This document shows, one piece after another, positions 9,378 through 17,295 of a DNA stretch of 64,000 nucleotides (positions within the stretch are counted from its first letter, which is position 1; each line of letters opens with the position of its first letter). A program made the position numbers and the translations under genes. The stretch comes from Photobacterium lutimaris (lineage in GTDB: Bacteria > Pseudomonadota > Gammaproteobacteria > Enterobacterales > Vibrionaceae). Below the pieces are notes generated by a model, which was not told the DNA's origin, made no database searches, and saw only the letters and a program-made list of their open reading frames with translations. The stretch lies in NCBI RefSeq assembly GCF_003025555.1, contig NZ_PYMH01000002.1, forward strand, positions 620,001-684,000. Reading direction: 5' to 3'.

Positions 9378-9687
9378 TTAGCCCTGACCGACCAGTGCCG
9401 ATAACTGCTGACGCGCTTCCTGTGGCGAGTCAGCATGGCTATATCCAAAAACTATGGGTAGAACACGCATACACACGGTTATAGTGTGTTAATTACTTCA
9501 ATATCCTCCTCGGGCAACACATAAACACCTCCTAACCATTGCACACAATTCGGTTATATAGCTCCTGACTAAACCTCTCTTTCTAACTCAAGCTCTCACT
9601 TTTTGTATTATTGATTGGCATCCAGTTAGGCCTTGTCCATGATTACAAGGAAGAAGCAACTCCTCTTACCACTTAAGGAAAGCTGAA
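9378..9687. other. Intergenic region with short minus-strand frames that may be a gene remnant
   Basis: No full gene lies here. On the minus strand a 30-codon frame (9378-9470) reads MRVLPIVFGYSHADSPQEAR and ends right against the VF530 stop. Upstream on the same strand is a 9-codon frame (9493-9522, MCCPRRILK) with an excellent ribosome site (AGGAGG seven bases ahead). An imperfect inverted repeat ACACAC/GTGTGT sits at 9471-9489. These could be a decayed gene tail, a leader peptide or chance. The AAGGAAA ribosome site of the next gene is at the right edge. Confidence 0.35.
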
Positions 9688-10437
9688 ATGGATATTCGCA
9701 TTACCCACAACGGTCCTATTCTCGATATTCAACTTACCCGTCCAGAAGCTAAAAACTCCCTCAATCAATCGATGTATCACACCTTGGCTGATACCATTAC
9801 ACAGGCGAACCGTTCAGCAGAAACAAGAGCGATTGTATTGCGTGGGCTACCGGAAATTTTTTGCGGGGGCAATGACATGCAAGACTTTGTGGCTATTTCA
9901 CAAGGTATGGCTGACTTTCATGGCGAGCGGTTTATGAAATCACTGGTAGAGTGCGAAACGCCGATCGTTGCCTCTGTTTCAGGCCCTGCAATCGGTATCG
10001 GTACCACTATGCTGCAATTTGTCGATGTGGTGTATTGCTCACCATCCGCTGTTTTCAAAACGCCGTTTGTACAATTGGGACTTTGCCCAGAGATGGCTTC
10101 GAGCACCGAGTTCTCCAAACTGGTTGGCCCAAGAAAAGCCAAAGAAATGTTATTACTGGGTACCGCTATGACCGCCGAAGAAGCCCTGACAGTGGGCTTT
10201 GTCAATCAAGTCAGTAATACGCCAGATGACACCGCTCAGCAATGTGCCAAGCAAATTGCTCAACTCCCTCCCAAAGCGATGCGGATCAGTAAGCGCATGC
10301 TTGGGCAGCAAGATAAAGCACGTTTGCTGCGAACGATTGAAGATGAAAACGTCGAGCTAATTAAAAGGATAAGGAGTGAAGAGGCCAAAGAGGCGGTCAG
10401 TGCCTTTTTGGAGAAAAGGCCGGCTCAATTTAGCTAA
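9688..10437 (+). CDS. Enoyl-CoA hydratase/isomerase family protein
   Basis: The 249-residue product is a single crotonase-fold enzyme. The CoA-ester oxyanion-hole segments are visible: IVLRGLPEIFCGGNDMQDF near residue 60 and the VASVSGPAIGIGTTMLQFVD segment near residue 100. The Glu of the usual hydratase active site is replaced in its expected region by FVQLGLCPEMASSTEF, so it could be an isomerase or hydratase of fatty-acyl or amino-acid degradation. The C-terminal trimerisation helices end in FLEKRPAQFS. ATG 9688 has AAGGAAA upstream. It is encoded alone; substrate cannot be assigned. Confidence 0.85.
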   Translation: MDIRITHNGPILDIQLTRPEAKNSLNQSMYHTLADTITQANRSAETRAIVLRGLPEIFCGGNDMQDFVAISQGMADFHGERFMKSLVECETPIVASVSGPAIGIGTTMLQFVDVVYCSPSAVFKTPFVQLGLCPEMASSTEFSKLVGPRKAKEMLLLGTAMTAEEALTVGFVNQVSNTPDDTAQQCAKQIAQLPPKAMRISKRMLGQQDKARLLRTIEDENVELIKRIRSEEAKEAVSAFLEKRPAQFS

Positions 10438-10477
10438 CTAAGTGGCTACTGACTACTTACTCATCATGTCGAAAATA

Positions 10478-10504
10478 GAAAGGCCAGCATTAAGCTGGTC
10501 TTTC
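10478..10504. terminator. Bidirectional terminator between the enoyl-CoA hydratase and MFS genes
   Basis: An 11-bp stem with one G-T wobble (GAAAGGCCAGC against GCTGGTCTTTC) sits between convergent genes, with A and T flanks on the two sides. Confidence 0.7.
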
Positions 10505-10529
10505 CATCGCTTCAGTTCACTAATTCGAG

Positions 10530-11876
10530 TTAGACGGTAACAGGTTTTACCGATACACCCTGTTCTACCTTGTTAGGCTCATCTTCATCTTTCACAATAC
10601 AGACGACAAGACCGGCGAATACCATTGATACTCCACCCAGAACAATCGCCATCATGGTATTGCCGTCAAACGCCCAACGGGTAAAGAATCCCAGGATACC
10701 GGCAGCCAAGATTTGTGGCAGTACAATAAAGAAGTTAAACACGCCCATGTAGAAGCCCATCTTGTGTGCAGGCAATGCCCCAGCAAGAATAGCGTATGGC
10801 ATACAAAGGATACTGGCCCAAGCCAACCCAATACCGACCATATTCACCATCAGCATTGCCGGGTTCTCAATAAGAGAAATTGACGCTAGGCTCAAACCGC
10901 CAATGATTAGCGACAGGCTATGAACAAACTTACGGCTGGTACGCTGTGCCAGCCAAGGTAGCGCAAAGGCAGCCAGGGCAGAAATGCCGTTATAGGCAGC
11001 AAAACACAAGCCGACCCAATCAGCACCTTCGTTATACAGGGTCGAGCTAGTATCTGTGGTCCCGAAAATTTGCGAAGTCACCGCCGAGGTGGTGTAAATC
11101 CACATTGCAAAGAGTGCAAACCAAGAAAAGAATTGCACCACGGCCAATTGCATCATGGTCTTCGGCATCGCCTTGATATCAGACAAGATTGCTTTCAGGC
11201 TGGCTTTTTCTTCCTGTTGTTCAGGCTCTGTATTATGAAAAGCGGCCAACTCTTTCGGCGTGTATTCTTTGGTTTTGAGCACTGTCCAAAGAATCGATGC
11301 CACAAACACCAAAGCACCGCACATAAATGAAATTTTCACCGAGGGTGGTACTTCTCCCGCCGGCGCAGTATTGGCCACATTGAACACATTGCTAAGCAAG
11401 TAAGGCATAGCAGACGCGACCACCGAGCCAACACCAATAAAGAAAGTCTGGACGGCAAAGCCTTGGGTACGCTGCTCAGAAGGAAGGTTATCGGCCACCA
11501 AGGCACGAAACGGCTCCATTGAAATGTTGATAGATGCATCCAAGATCCACAGCATACCAGCGGCAACCCACAGATACGGCGAATAAGGCATGATGATCAA
11601 TGCCAATGACGAAGCGATGGCTCCGCAGAGAAAATACGGGCGGCGACGGCCGAGTACCGTCCAGGTGCGGTCACTGAAGTAACCGATGATCGGCTGGACG
11701 AGCAGACCGGTTAACGGCGCCGCAATCCAAAGGATCGGGATTTGATCAATGCTTGCTCCCAGAGTTTCAAAAATTCGGCTGACATTGGCATTTTGCAGAC
11801 CGAAGCCAAATTGAATCCCCATAAAGCCGAAGCTCATATTCCATATCTGCCAAAACGTAAGGCGTGGCTTTTCCAT
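10530..11876 (-). CDS. MFS sugar transporter (GPH/SLC45-like)
   Basis: The 448-residue product starts at ATG 11876, with GGGGA seven bases upstream; the longer frame to 11969 has no ribosome site. It has about 12 transmembrane helices. The N-terminal FWQIWNMSFGFMGIQFGFGLQ stretch and the loop 2-3 motif GYFSDRTWTVLGRRRPYF are typical of SLC45/GPH-type sugar importers, which in marine bacteria often carry maltose or related glucosides with a cation. A cytoplasmic loop of about 40 residues (EYTPKELAAFHNTEPEQQEE) separates the two halves. A consensus CRP site lies 273 bp upstream with a possible promoter, suggesting catabolite control. No glycoside hydrolase or sugar regulator is adjacent, so the substrate is open. 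Confidence 0.85.
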   Translation of the reverse strand: MEKPRLTFWQIWNMSFGFMGIQFGFGLQNANVSRIFETLGASIDQIPILWIAAPLTGLLVQPIIGYFSDRTWTVLGRRRPYFLCGAIASSLALIIMPYSPYLWVAAGMLWILDASINISMEPFRALVADNLPSEQRTQGFAVQTFFIGVGSVVASAMPYLLSNVFNVANTAPAGEVPPSVKISFMCGALVFVASILWTVLKTKEYTPKELAAFHNTEPEQQEEKASLKAILSDIKAMPKTMMQLAVVQFFSWFALFAMWIYTTSAVTSQIFGTTDTSSTLYNEGADWVGLCFAAYNGISALAAFALPWLAQRTSRKFVHSLSLIIGGLSLASISLIENPAMLMVNMVGIGLAWASILCMPYAILAGALPAHKMGFYMGVFNFFIVLPQILAAGILGFFTRWAFDGNTMMAIVLGGVSMVFAGLVVCIVKDEDEPNKVEQGVSVKPVTV

Positions 11877-11992
11877 TGAGTGTTCCCCGATAATTCCTGC
11901 GGCAAAACGTATTGATAATGCAGCAGATTTATAACATTCGGACAAACAGATGATCGTTATTATATTCAAACCCAGATAACGTCAAATTAAGA

Positions 11993-12015
11993 CACTTTGA
12001 GATAACTTGGGTATA
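11993..12015 (-). repeat. Dispersed intergenic 23-bp sequence, copy 1
   Basis: On the minus strand it begins TATACCCAAGT and matches 19 of 23 bases of the copy at 22027-22049, the first 11 being identical. Sequences of this type occur between genes in Vibrionaceae as I recall; role unknown. Confidence 0.35.
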
Positions 12016-12148
12016 TTAGTATGTTTATGAATTAACCGCGGTGAAAACAGGATTTTTCTATGTTTACATCGTTAATTCAGGCCATGATCATCACATTTGA
12101 CCGATTTCCATCGGGAAACAATGCTATGACAACCCCACCCCTACCAAC

Positions 12149-12164
12149 TGTGATCAGTTTCACA
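12149..12164. promoter_or_regulatory. CRP (cAMP receptor protein) binding site
   Basis: The sequence is an exact TGTGA-N6-TCACA match to the CRP consensus. It lies between the divergent MFS transporter and aspC genes and could act on either. Confidence 0.7.
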
Positions 12165-12464
12165 TAGGGTCACTCTTGCATATTTGATTTATAATAAAAT
12201 TACGTATTTAGATGAAATTTATACAAAATCAGTGCGATTTGGCGCACAAAACACCAGTATATTCTTATGTTTTGTTGTAATTTTCTTGCAAACAACATTG
12301 ATGAGAGTTTGACCGTTTTGTTTGAATGTTAGTGAAAACTAGTAACAATTCACTGCTGTCATATTTTATTTGGCCAAGATGTTACAATTTCTTGTCAACC
12401 GCCCGTGATAAAAGGTATAAAGAACATATTAACCTTTTACCATTACCAGCATGGATGATTGACA

Positions 12465-13655
12465 ATGTTTGAGAAAATTTCTGCTGCACCCGCCGATCCA
12501 ATTCTTGGTTTAACTGAAGAATTTAAAAAAGACACCCGCCCTGAAAAAATCAATCTTGGTGTTGGTATCTACAAAAATGAATCAGGTAATACACCGGTTC
12601 TAGCCACTGTCAAAAAAGCGGAAGCGATTTTGCTGGAAAAAGAAACCACCAAGTCTTACCTAAGTATTCCTGGCACGGCAGAATACGGTCTGGCTGTACA
12701 ACAGTTATTGTTCGGTGCCGACTCGCCAATCATTTCATCCAAGCGAGCACAAACAGCACAAGCCCCAGGTGGTACAGGTGCGCTTCGCCTGGCCGCTGAG
12801 TTTATCAAGCGCCAGCTTGGCGATGTAAAAGTCTGGATCAGCAACCCAACGTGGGCCAACCACAACGGTGTATTCACCGCAGCTGGTCTTAAGACAGTTC
12901 AATACAGCTACTACGATGCGCAAAGCAAAGACATGGACTTTGACGCAGCACTCGCTGATCTAGCCAATGCCGCACCTGGCGATATCGTGTTACTTCATGG
13001 TTGCTGTCACAACCCAACGGGTATCGATCCAAAAGCACCACAATGGCAACAATTGGCTGAGTTATGTAAAGAGAAACAGCTACTGCCTATGTTTGACTTT
13101 GCCTACCAGGGCTTTGCCAAAGGCGTGGAAGAAGATGCTCAAGGGCTTCGTATTTTTGCAGACCAATGTGAAGAGCTTCTCATCGCCAGCTCGTTCTCGA
13201 AGAACTTCGGTCTGTACAATGAACGTGTAGGAGCCTTCACTCTTGTCGCTAAAGACAATGCAGAAGCAGCAACCGCATTTAGCCAAGTGAAGAGTATTGC
13301 TCGCGTGATCTATTCCAATCCGCCAGCACACGGTGCCGCAATTGTGACCGAAATCTTGAACGACGCAGACCTGCGTGCAGAGTGGGAAGTTGAAGTGGCT
13401 GACATGCGCGACCGTATTCAGGAAATGCGCACGCTGTTTGTTCAGACCCTGAAAGACTTTGGTGTCGACGCTGACTTCAGCTTTATTGAACGCCAAAACG
13501 GTATGTTCTCTTTTTCTGGTTTGAACAAAGACCAAGTGAACCGTCTGAAGGATGAATTCGGTATCTATATCGTTGGTTCTGGCCGTATCAGTGTAGCCGG
13601 TATGACCAAGGCAAACATGCAGCCGTTGTGTAAAGGTATCGCCGCGGTTCTTTAA
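12465..13655 (+). CDS. aspC: Aromatic/aspartate aminotransferase
   Basis: AspC interconverts aspartate and 2-oxoglutarate with oxaloacetate and glutamate using pyridoxal phosphate. From the ATG at 12465 the product is 396 residues, the same length as E. coli AspC. The frame also includes a TTG two codons earlier that I reject. The PLP lysine is K246 in SSFSKNFG, and [11 protein letters not shown] and YSNPPAHGA are conserved active-site segments. The family also contains TyrB, so the enzyme may act on aromatic amino acids too; the neighbourhood (asnS and ycbL side) supports aspC. A good terminator follows. It is preceded by a long regulatory region. Confidence 0.93.
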   Translation: MFEKISAAPADPILGLTEEFKKDTRPEKINLGVGIYKNESGNTPVLATVKKAEAILLEKETTKSYLSIPGTAEYGLAVQQLLFGADSPIISSKRAQTAQAPGGTGALRLAAEFIKRQLGDVKVWISNPTWANHNGVFTAAGLKTVQYSYYDAQSKDMDFDAALADLANAAPGDIVLLHGCCHNPTGIDPKAPQWQQLAELCKEKQLLPMFDFAYQGFAKGVEEDAQGLRIFADQCEELLIASSFSKNFGLYNERVGAFTLVAKDNAEAATAFSQVKSIARVIYSNPPAHGAAIVTEILNDADLRAEWEVEVADMRDRIQEMRTLFVQTLKDFGVDADFSFIERQNGMFSFSGLNKDQVNRLKDEFGIYIVGSGRISVAGMTKANMQPLCKGIAAVL

Positions 13656-13695
13656 CCAAAGCCTTCACCTCATCACAATATCGGCTAAGGCAATA

Positions 13696-13721
13696 ACGGG
13701 CGCTTCTGCGCCCGTTTTTTT
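13696..13721 (+). terminator. Rho-independent terminator of aspC
   Basis: An 8-bp G+C-rich stem (ACGGGCGC with GCGCCCGT), a TTCT loop and seven T residues lie 40 bp after the stop. Confidence 0.92.
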
Positions 13722-13745
13722 ATGCTGATGCTTTAGCGATGTCGG

Positions 13746-14051
13746 TTAGCCAGATTTATCTAATGGTAGCACGTTGCAAAATAGCTCTCGTTCATACTGA
13801 TGCTCTAACTGCTCGCGCCAAGGTTTGTTCGTCACAGGAACCAAAAAGAACGTTTCTCGTGATGTATCAGTGACAAATGCCATACCATGTTGCATGAGTT
13901 CATAATGGATGTCGTTGACAAATCCTAGCGAAAAACTTTGGCGTCCCGTCAGTTGATTGATGTCGTCCCTTGTTAAACTAACGCCTTGCTCATCGTTAGC
14001 AAATCGAACGCGTAACCAGTCGGCGAACTCTCTAGCACTTATCATTGTCAT
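13746..14051 (-). CDS. Hypothetical small protein
   Basis: I do not recognise this 101-residue protein. The start at ATG 14051 is chosen because GGAGG lies seven to eleven bases upstream; the frame extends to 14072 without a ribosome site. The sequence looks helical and soluble: ISAREFADWLRVRFANDEQG, then LTRDDINQLTGRQSFSLGFV, which resembles a small winged or helical DNA-binding fold, then NDIHYELMQHGMAFVTD and a polar tail. No signal peptide or membrane segment is seen. It converges with aspC across the terminator. The strong ribosome site and normal composition argue for a real gene. Confidence 0.65.
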   Translation of the reverse strand: MTMISAREFADWLRVRFANDEQGVSLTRDDINQLTGRQSFSLGFVNDIHYELMQHGMAFVTDTSRETFFLVPVTNKPWREQLEHQYERELFCNVLPLDKSG

Positions 14052-14347
14052 AAACTCGCCTCCGCATAACACATCTTGAAAACCAAGATGTTAGTGATAG
14101 GTGTCTATTTATAATAAGTTATAGCAGAGATGAGACATAACGACAGGAGAATGCAACATGTTTATCATTACGATACACATTAACGCAGTTTTGAGACAGT
14201 ATTACAAATGTTGCAGAGTGCAGTTGTTGCGAGGAATATAAAGAAAGTAATACCCGCCCCTGATAGCATCAGGAACGGGCCTGGCTGCAATTTCAAAGCT
14301 ACTCTGAATCGCCCTATATCAAACAGTGCGCTTCGGTTGCCCAGAAA

Positions 14348-14758
14348 TTAAAGTGCTTTGTAAAGCACCTTGTTGCCTGCCAGTTGGATGCGCTCAACCA
14401 AACCTTCTTCAGTCAGTTTTTTCAGCGCACCAGTGGCCCAAGAAGCCGCTTTAGTGTCTTCTTGGCCTGCTTCAAGACCAATACCTTTCGGATTGATGCC
14501 TTCAGCGTTCTTAACAACAATATCTAGCACTTGCTGCTGTTTTGGAGTCAAAGACACTTTTACAGCAACTGGTGCTGCCGCTTCAACTGACTTCTGCTCT
14601 TCAACAACAGGTTTCGCCGCTGGAGCAGCTTTTACTGTTTCTGCAGTTGGTGCTTTTTTCACAACAGCCTTAACTGCTGCTGGTTTTGCTTCAACAACAA
14701 GACCTTTAAGGCGTTTTTGTAGTTTCAGCTGAACGTTACGTTTGTGAGAGATTCTCAT
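14348..14758 (-). CDS. Ala/Lys/Pro-rich protein with a C-terminal winged-helix-like domain
   Basis: The 136-residue protein has three parts. Residues 1-20 are basic (MRISHKRNVQLKLQKRLKG). Residues about 21-67 are a low-complexity Ala/Lys/Val/Pro linker resembling histone-H1 tails (AVKAVVKKAPTAETVKAAP). Residues about 68-136 form a compact predicted winged helix (VSLTPKQQQVLDIVVKNAEG ... LKKLTEEGLVERIQLAGNKV). This suggests a nucleoid-associated or chromatin-like DNA-binding protein; the function is inference, and I know of no characterised homologue. The start MRISHKR is preceded by AGGAAATT on the minus strand. No partner gene is adjacent. Confidence 0.75.
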   Translation of the reverse strand: MRISHKRNVQLKLQKRLKGLVVEAKPAAVKAVVKKAPTAETVKAAPAAKPVVEEQKSVEAAAPVAVKVSLTPKQQQVLDIVVKNAEGINPKGIGLEAGQEDTKAASWATGALKKLTEEGLVERIQLAGNKVLYKAL

Positions 14759-15196
14759 TAAATTTCCTACTCCGTTGCACTACTTTCAGTCACCACCATT
14801 CATCAACCTGAAAACATAACAGGCCGATACTTCCAGCGGGAAAAAGTAAGCGCGTGTTATACCAAGGATGTCAGAGAAATACCAGCAAACGGTTATTTCA
14901 TCCGCAACAAAAGCTGATTTAACTCAAAAATAGGCGACCACCTCTCATTTTTTGATGTTTTATGGTTAGCGGAAAAATCTCGAAATAAAAAGACGTTATG
15001 AGAATATGCAGGGATATTTCTACATCTTCGCCAAACATCTGGATAAATTCCCATATGCAATTAAGAATCCCTCGACCTAAGTCCCCCCAACATTGTGCCG
15101 CTGTCCGGCTGTAGCGCATCAAAAAATCATAACTTCAGTGATCGTTTTCGCCATTTGGACAATACTTAAGTTGGTTAAAACAGTTAGGTATTGGCA
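14759..15196. other. Intergenic region, no gene recognised
   Basis: This 438-bp stretch separates two divergent genes. I see no reading frame with a ribosome site, no tRNA, and no strong hairpin. It must hold the promoters of the winged-helix gene (leftward) and the DUF2982 gene (rightward), but no convincing hexamer pair can be picked by eye. Confidence 0.4.
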
Positions 15197-15871
15197 ATGC
15201 GTGACAGTTTGAAAACACGGTACATCACCACCGGCATCGCTCCTTATCAAACAAACCTGTTTATTGCAGGCATTGCCGGGGTTGTCGTTGCCACGCTCAT
15301 TGGTCTTGTTTTCCCTGCTGTGGCTCCACCGGTCGTCGCCATCTTGTTGATCGCTGCCTGCATTACAATGCTTGTTGGTTACAAGTACTCGCAAGGTCCT
15401 GAGCTATCCTTCACCCTTACTTTTATGCATATCCAATTTCACAGCCATTGTGGAGGCTGGCTCGCTCGCTGGAAAAACATCGACACTATCGCCCAAGCCA
15501 GCATTGACAAAGACGGGTGGCAACAGCCTGTTCCATGGGTGGGGGTTAGGCTCAAAGACTACGAAGAGTTCATCGCGGCTATTTGTCCACGGGTCGCCAC
15601 CAAGCTACTCATCGATCAGCGAATCCTGTTAATCATGGCCTACAAAGGTATCGACAACCCATCCTACGAGATTGAAGACATTATGTTCGATGATAACCAC
15701 TACACCACCCAGTCGGGTTGTGTACTGAAGGGCTTACAAGCGATGCTCGCCAACCGGATGCACTACAACCGCGAGCTCATTGGCTATGATTTCTTTATAT
15801 CCGAGGACTTTTTGGACCGCCCCGCTGCCGACTTTGCCGGCCTGGCAAGGCGATACCTAGCAGCAAGCTGA
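15197..15871 (+). CDS. DUF2982 family membrane protein
   Basis: The protein of 224 residues starts at ATG 15197 (a TTG two codons earlier is less likely). Two closely spaced transmembrane helices occupy about residues 20-65 (NLFIAGIAGVVVATLIGLVF and VAPPVVAILLIAACITMLVG). The rest is a soluble domain with FMHIQFHSHCGGWLARWKNI and a Trp-rich segment VPWVGVRLKDYEEFI. This matches DUF2982, a Vibrionaceae-type family of unknown function. It is convergent with uhpC, whose stop lies 20 bp away, with no terminator between them. Confidence 0.75.
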   Translation: MRDSLKTRYITTGIAPYQTNLFIAGIAGVVVATLIGLVFPAVAPPVVAILLIAACITMLVGYKYSQGPELSFTLTFMHIQFHSHCGGWLARWKNIDTIAQASIDKDGWQQPVPWVGVRLKDYEEFIAAICPRVATKLLIDQRILLIMAYKGIDNPSYEIEDIMFDDNHYTTQSGCVLKGLQAMLANRMHYNRELIGYDFFISEDFLDRPAADFAGLARRYLAAS

Positions 15872-15890
15872 CAATCAGCCGACTCATTTT

Positions 15891-17249
15891 TTACGATGTC
15901 GTGCTTTCCGGTGTCGCCTGTGCCTTGAGAAAAGGTAACAACAGCAACCCAATAACACCAGCAGCAACGGAAATAACGACAAAGAATCCGGTCCAGTGGA
16001 AATGTTCCATCACGAGAGCTAGTGGATACCCCGCCAACGCTGCCCCCATATAGGCAAACAAGCCAACAAACCCAGTCGCGGCTCCTGCCGAATCCTTGTG
16101 CGAACATTCCGCCGCCGCCATGCCGATCAGCATCTGTGGACCGAAGACAAAAAAACCGACCGAAAAGAAGCACCCGGACAATAAGGCAAAGTTTGTCACG
16201 GGCATCAGCCACAGTGCCGCGACCGACAAGAAAATGCCGATAGCAAAAATGACATTCATCGGACCTCGGTTACCGCCGAATAATCGATCCGAGCCCCACC
16301 CTGCTACCAGCGAACCGACAAAGCCGCCAACCTCAAACAAGGACAGCGCCATATTAGCCTGGATCAGTCCATAGCCCTGCTGCTCGCTCAAGTACAAATT
16401 GCCCCAGTCATTGATTGCTGTTCTCACCACATATACCAGCACATAACTGAAAGCCAGCAACCAAATATATTTATTGGTCAGCACATACTTGCGCAGGATC
16501 TCCCTGGTACTCAAGCCAAATCCTTCCCGCTCATGAGTCAGTTCGAGCCGGTCCTGACGCCACTCACCGACAGTGGGCAAGCCAAGGGTCGTGGGTTTAT
16601 CCCTCAGCCGCCAGCACAGTACCAGCCCAATCACCACCGCAACAGCACCGGGGACAATAAAACCCAGCCGCCAGCTATAGTGCAAGGTGAGGTAACCTAC
16701 GAGCAAGGGGATCAAAGCACCACCAATATTATGAGCCGTGTTCCAAATAGACCACCAGAAGCCACGTTCCGATCGGGAGTACCATGTCGTCATCAGCTTC
16801 GAGCAGGGTGGCCACCCCCATCCTTGAAACCACGCGTTACAGACCCACAACGTCATCAGCCACCACAGTGAATCGGCAAAACCGAACATGATATTCACCA
16901 CACCCGTCGCCATCAGGCCAATCCCCATGAAGTAACGGGGGTTGGAACGATCGGAAATCACGCCGGAGAGAAACTTCGAGGCACCGTAGGTGATGTAGAA
17001 CAGCGTGCCCATCATGCCGATATCGGACTTGTCCAGGCCGAGATCCACCAACATGGATGGCATGGCATAATTGAAGTTCTTGCGGGTAAAGTAAAACACC
17101 GCGTACCCGACATACATCGTCAGCATGATGTGCAGACGCCAGTAACGGTACTGTTCATCGATATGCTGAGCGCTGCCGGATAGCTCTGGATTAACAACTG
17201 CCTCTGAGCTTAGTGAGGACTCTGGGCTCCCCAACACTTGCGTTTTCAC
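15891..17249 (-). CDS. uhpC: UhpC, membrane sensor of external glucose 6-phosphate
   Basis: UhpC is a transporter-like receptor that, with UhpB, signals external hexose phosphate to UhpA. The protein has about 12 transmembrane helices and the organophosphate:Pi antiporter signature (YVGYAVFYFTRKNFNYAMPS near the N-terminus, and GWGWPPCSKLMTTWYSRSER). I use the GTG at 17249 because GAGGAC lies eight bases upstream; an ATG at 17276 in the same frame gives 461 residues but has no ribosome site. It follows uhpB by 46 bp in the uhpABC operon. It is distinguished from UhpT by its position and by the shorter cytoplasmic loop. Assignment is firm. Confidence 0.92.
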   Translation of the reverse strand: MKTQVLGSPESSLSSEAVVNPELSGSAQHIDEQYRYWRLHIMLTMYVGYAVFYFTRKNFNYAMPSMLVDLGLDKSDIGMMGTLFYITYGASKFLSGVISDRSNPRYFMGIGLMATGVVNIMFGFADSLWWLMTLWVCNAWFQGWGWPPCSKLMTTWYSRSERGFWWSIWNTAHNIGGALIPLLVGYLTLHYSWRLGFIVPGAVAVVIGLVLCWRLRDKPTTLGLPTVGEWRQDRLELTHEREGFGLSTREILRKYVLTNKYIWLLAFSYVLVYVVRTAINDWGNLYLSEQQGYGLIQANMALSLFEVGGFVGSLVAGWGSDRLFGGNRGPMNVIFAIGIFLSVAALWLMPVTNFALLSGCFFSVGFFVFGPQMLIGMAAAECSHKDSAGAATGFVGLFAYMGAALAGYPLALVMEHFHWTGFFVVISVAAGVIGLLLLPFLKAQATPESTTS

Positions 17250-17295
17250 AATAATGTCCTCACAACAATTCTTCATAGCCGATTACGGCCCGTCT

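Larger units (their letters stand above)
11877..12464. promoter_or_regulatory. Shared divergent regulatory region of the MFS transporter and aspC
   Basis: No gene is visible in this AT-rich 588-bp stretch. It contains a perfect CRP-type site (12149-12164). On the minus strand a TAGCAT hexamer at 12121-12126 would put a start at 12115 and the CRP centre at -41.5, the class II position. On the plus strand a perfect TATAAT at 12190-12195 would start aspC transcription near 12202. A copy of a dispersed 23-bp sequence lies at 11993-12015. Promoter positions are inferred from hexamer matches only. Confidence 0.5.

Noticed and set aside
17250..17276. ATG at 17276 as the uhpC start.
   Set aside because: It has no ribosome site, while GTG 17249 has GAGGAC eight bases upstream. 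The longer form remains possible.
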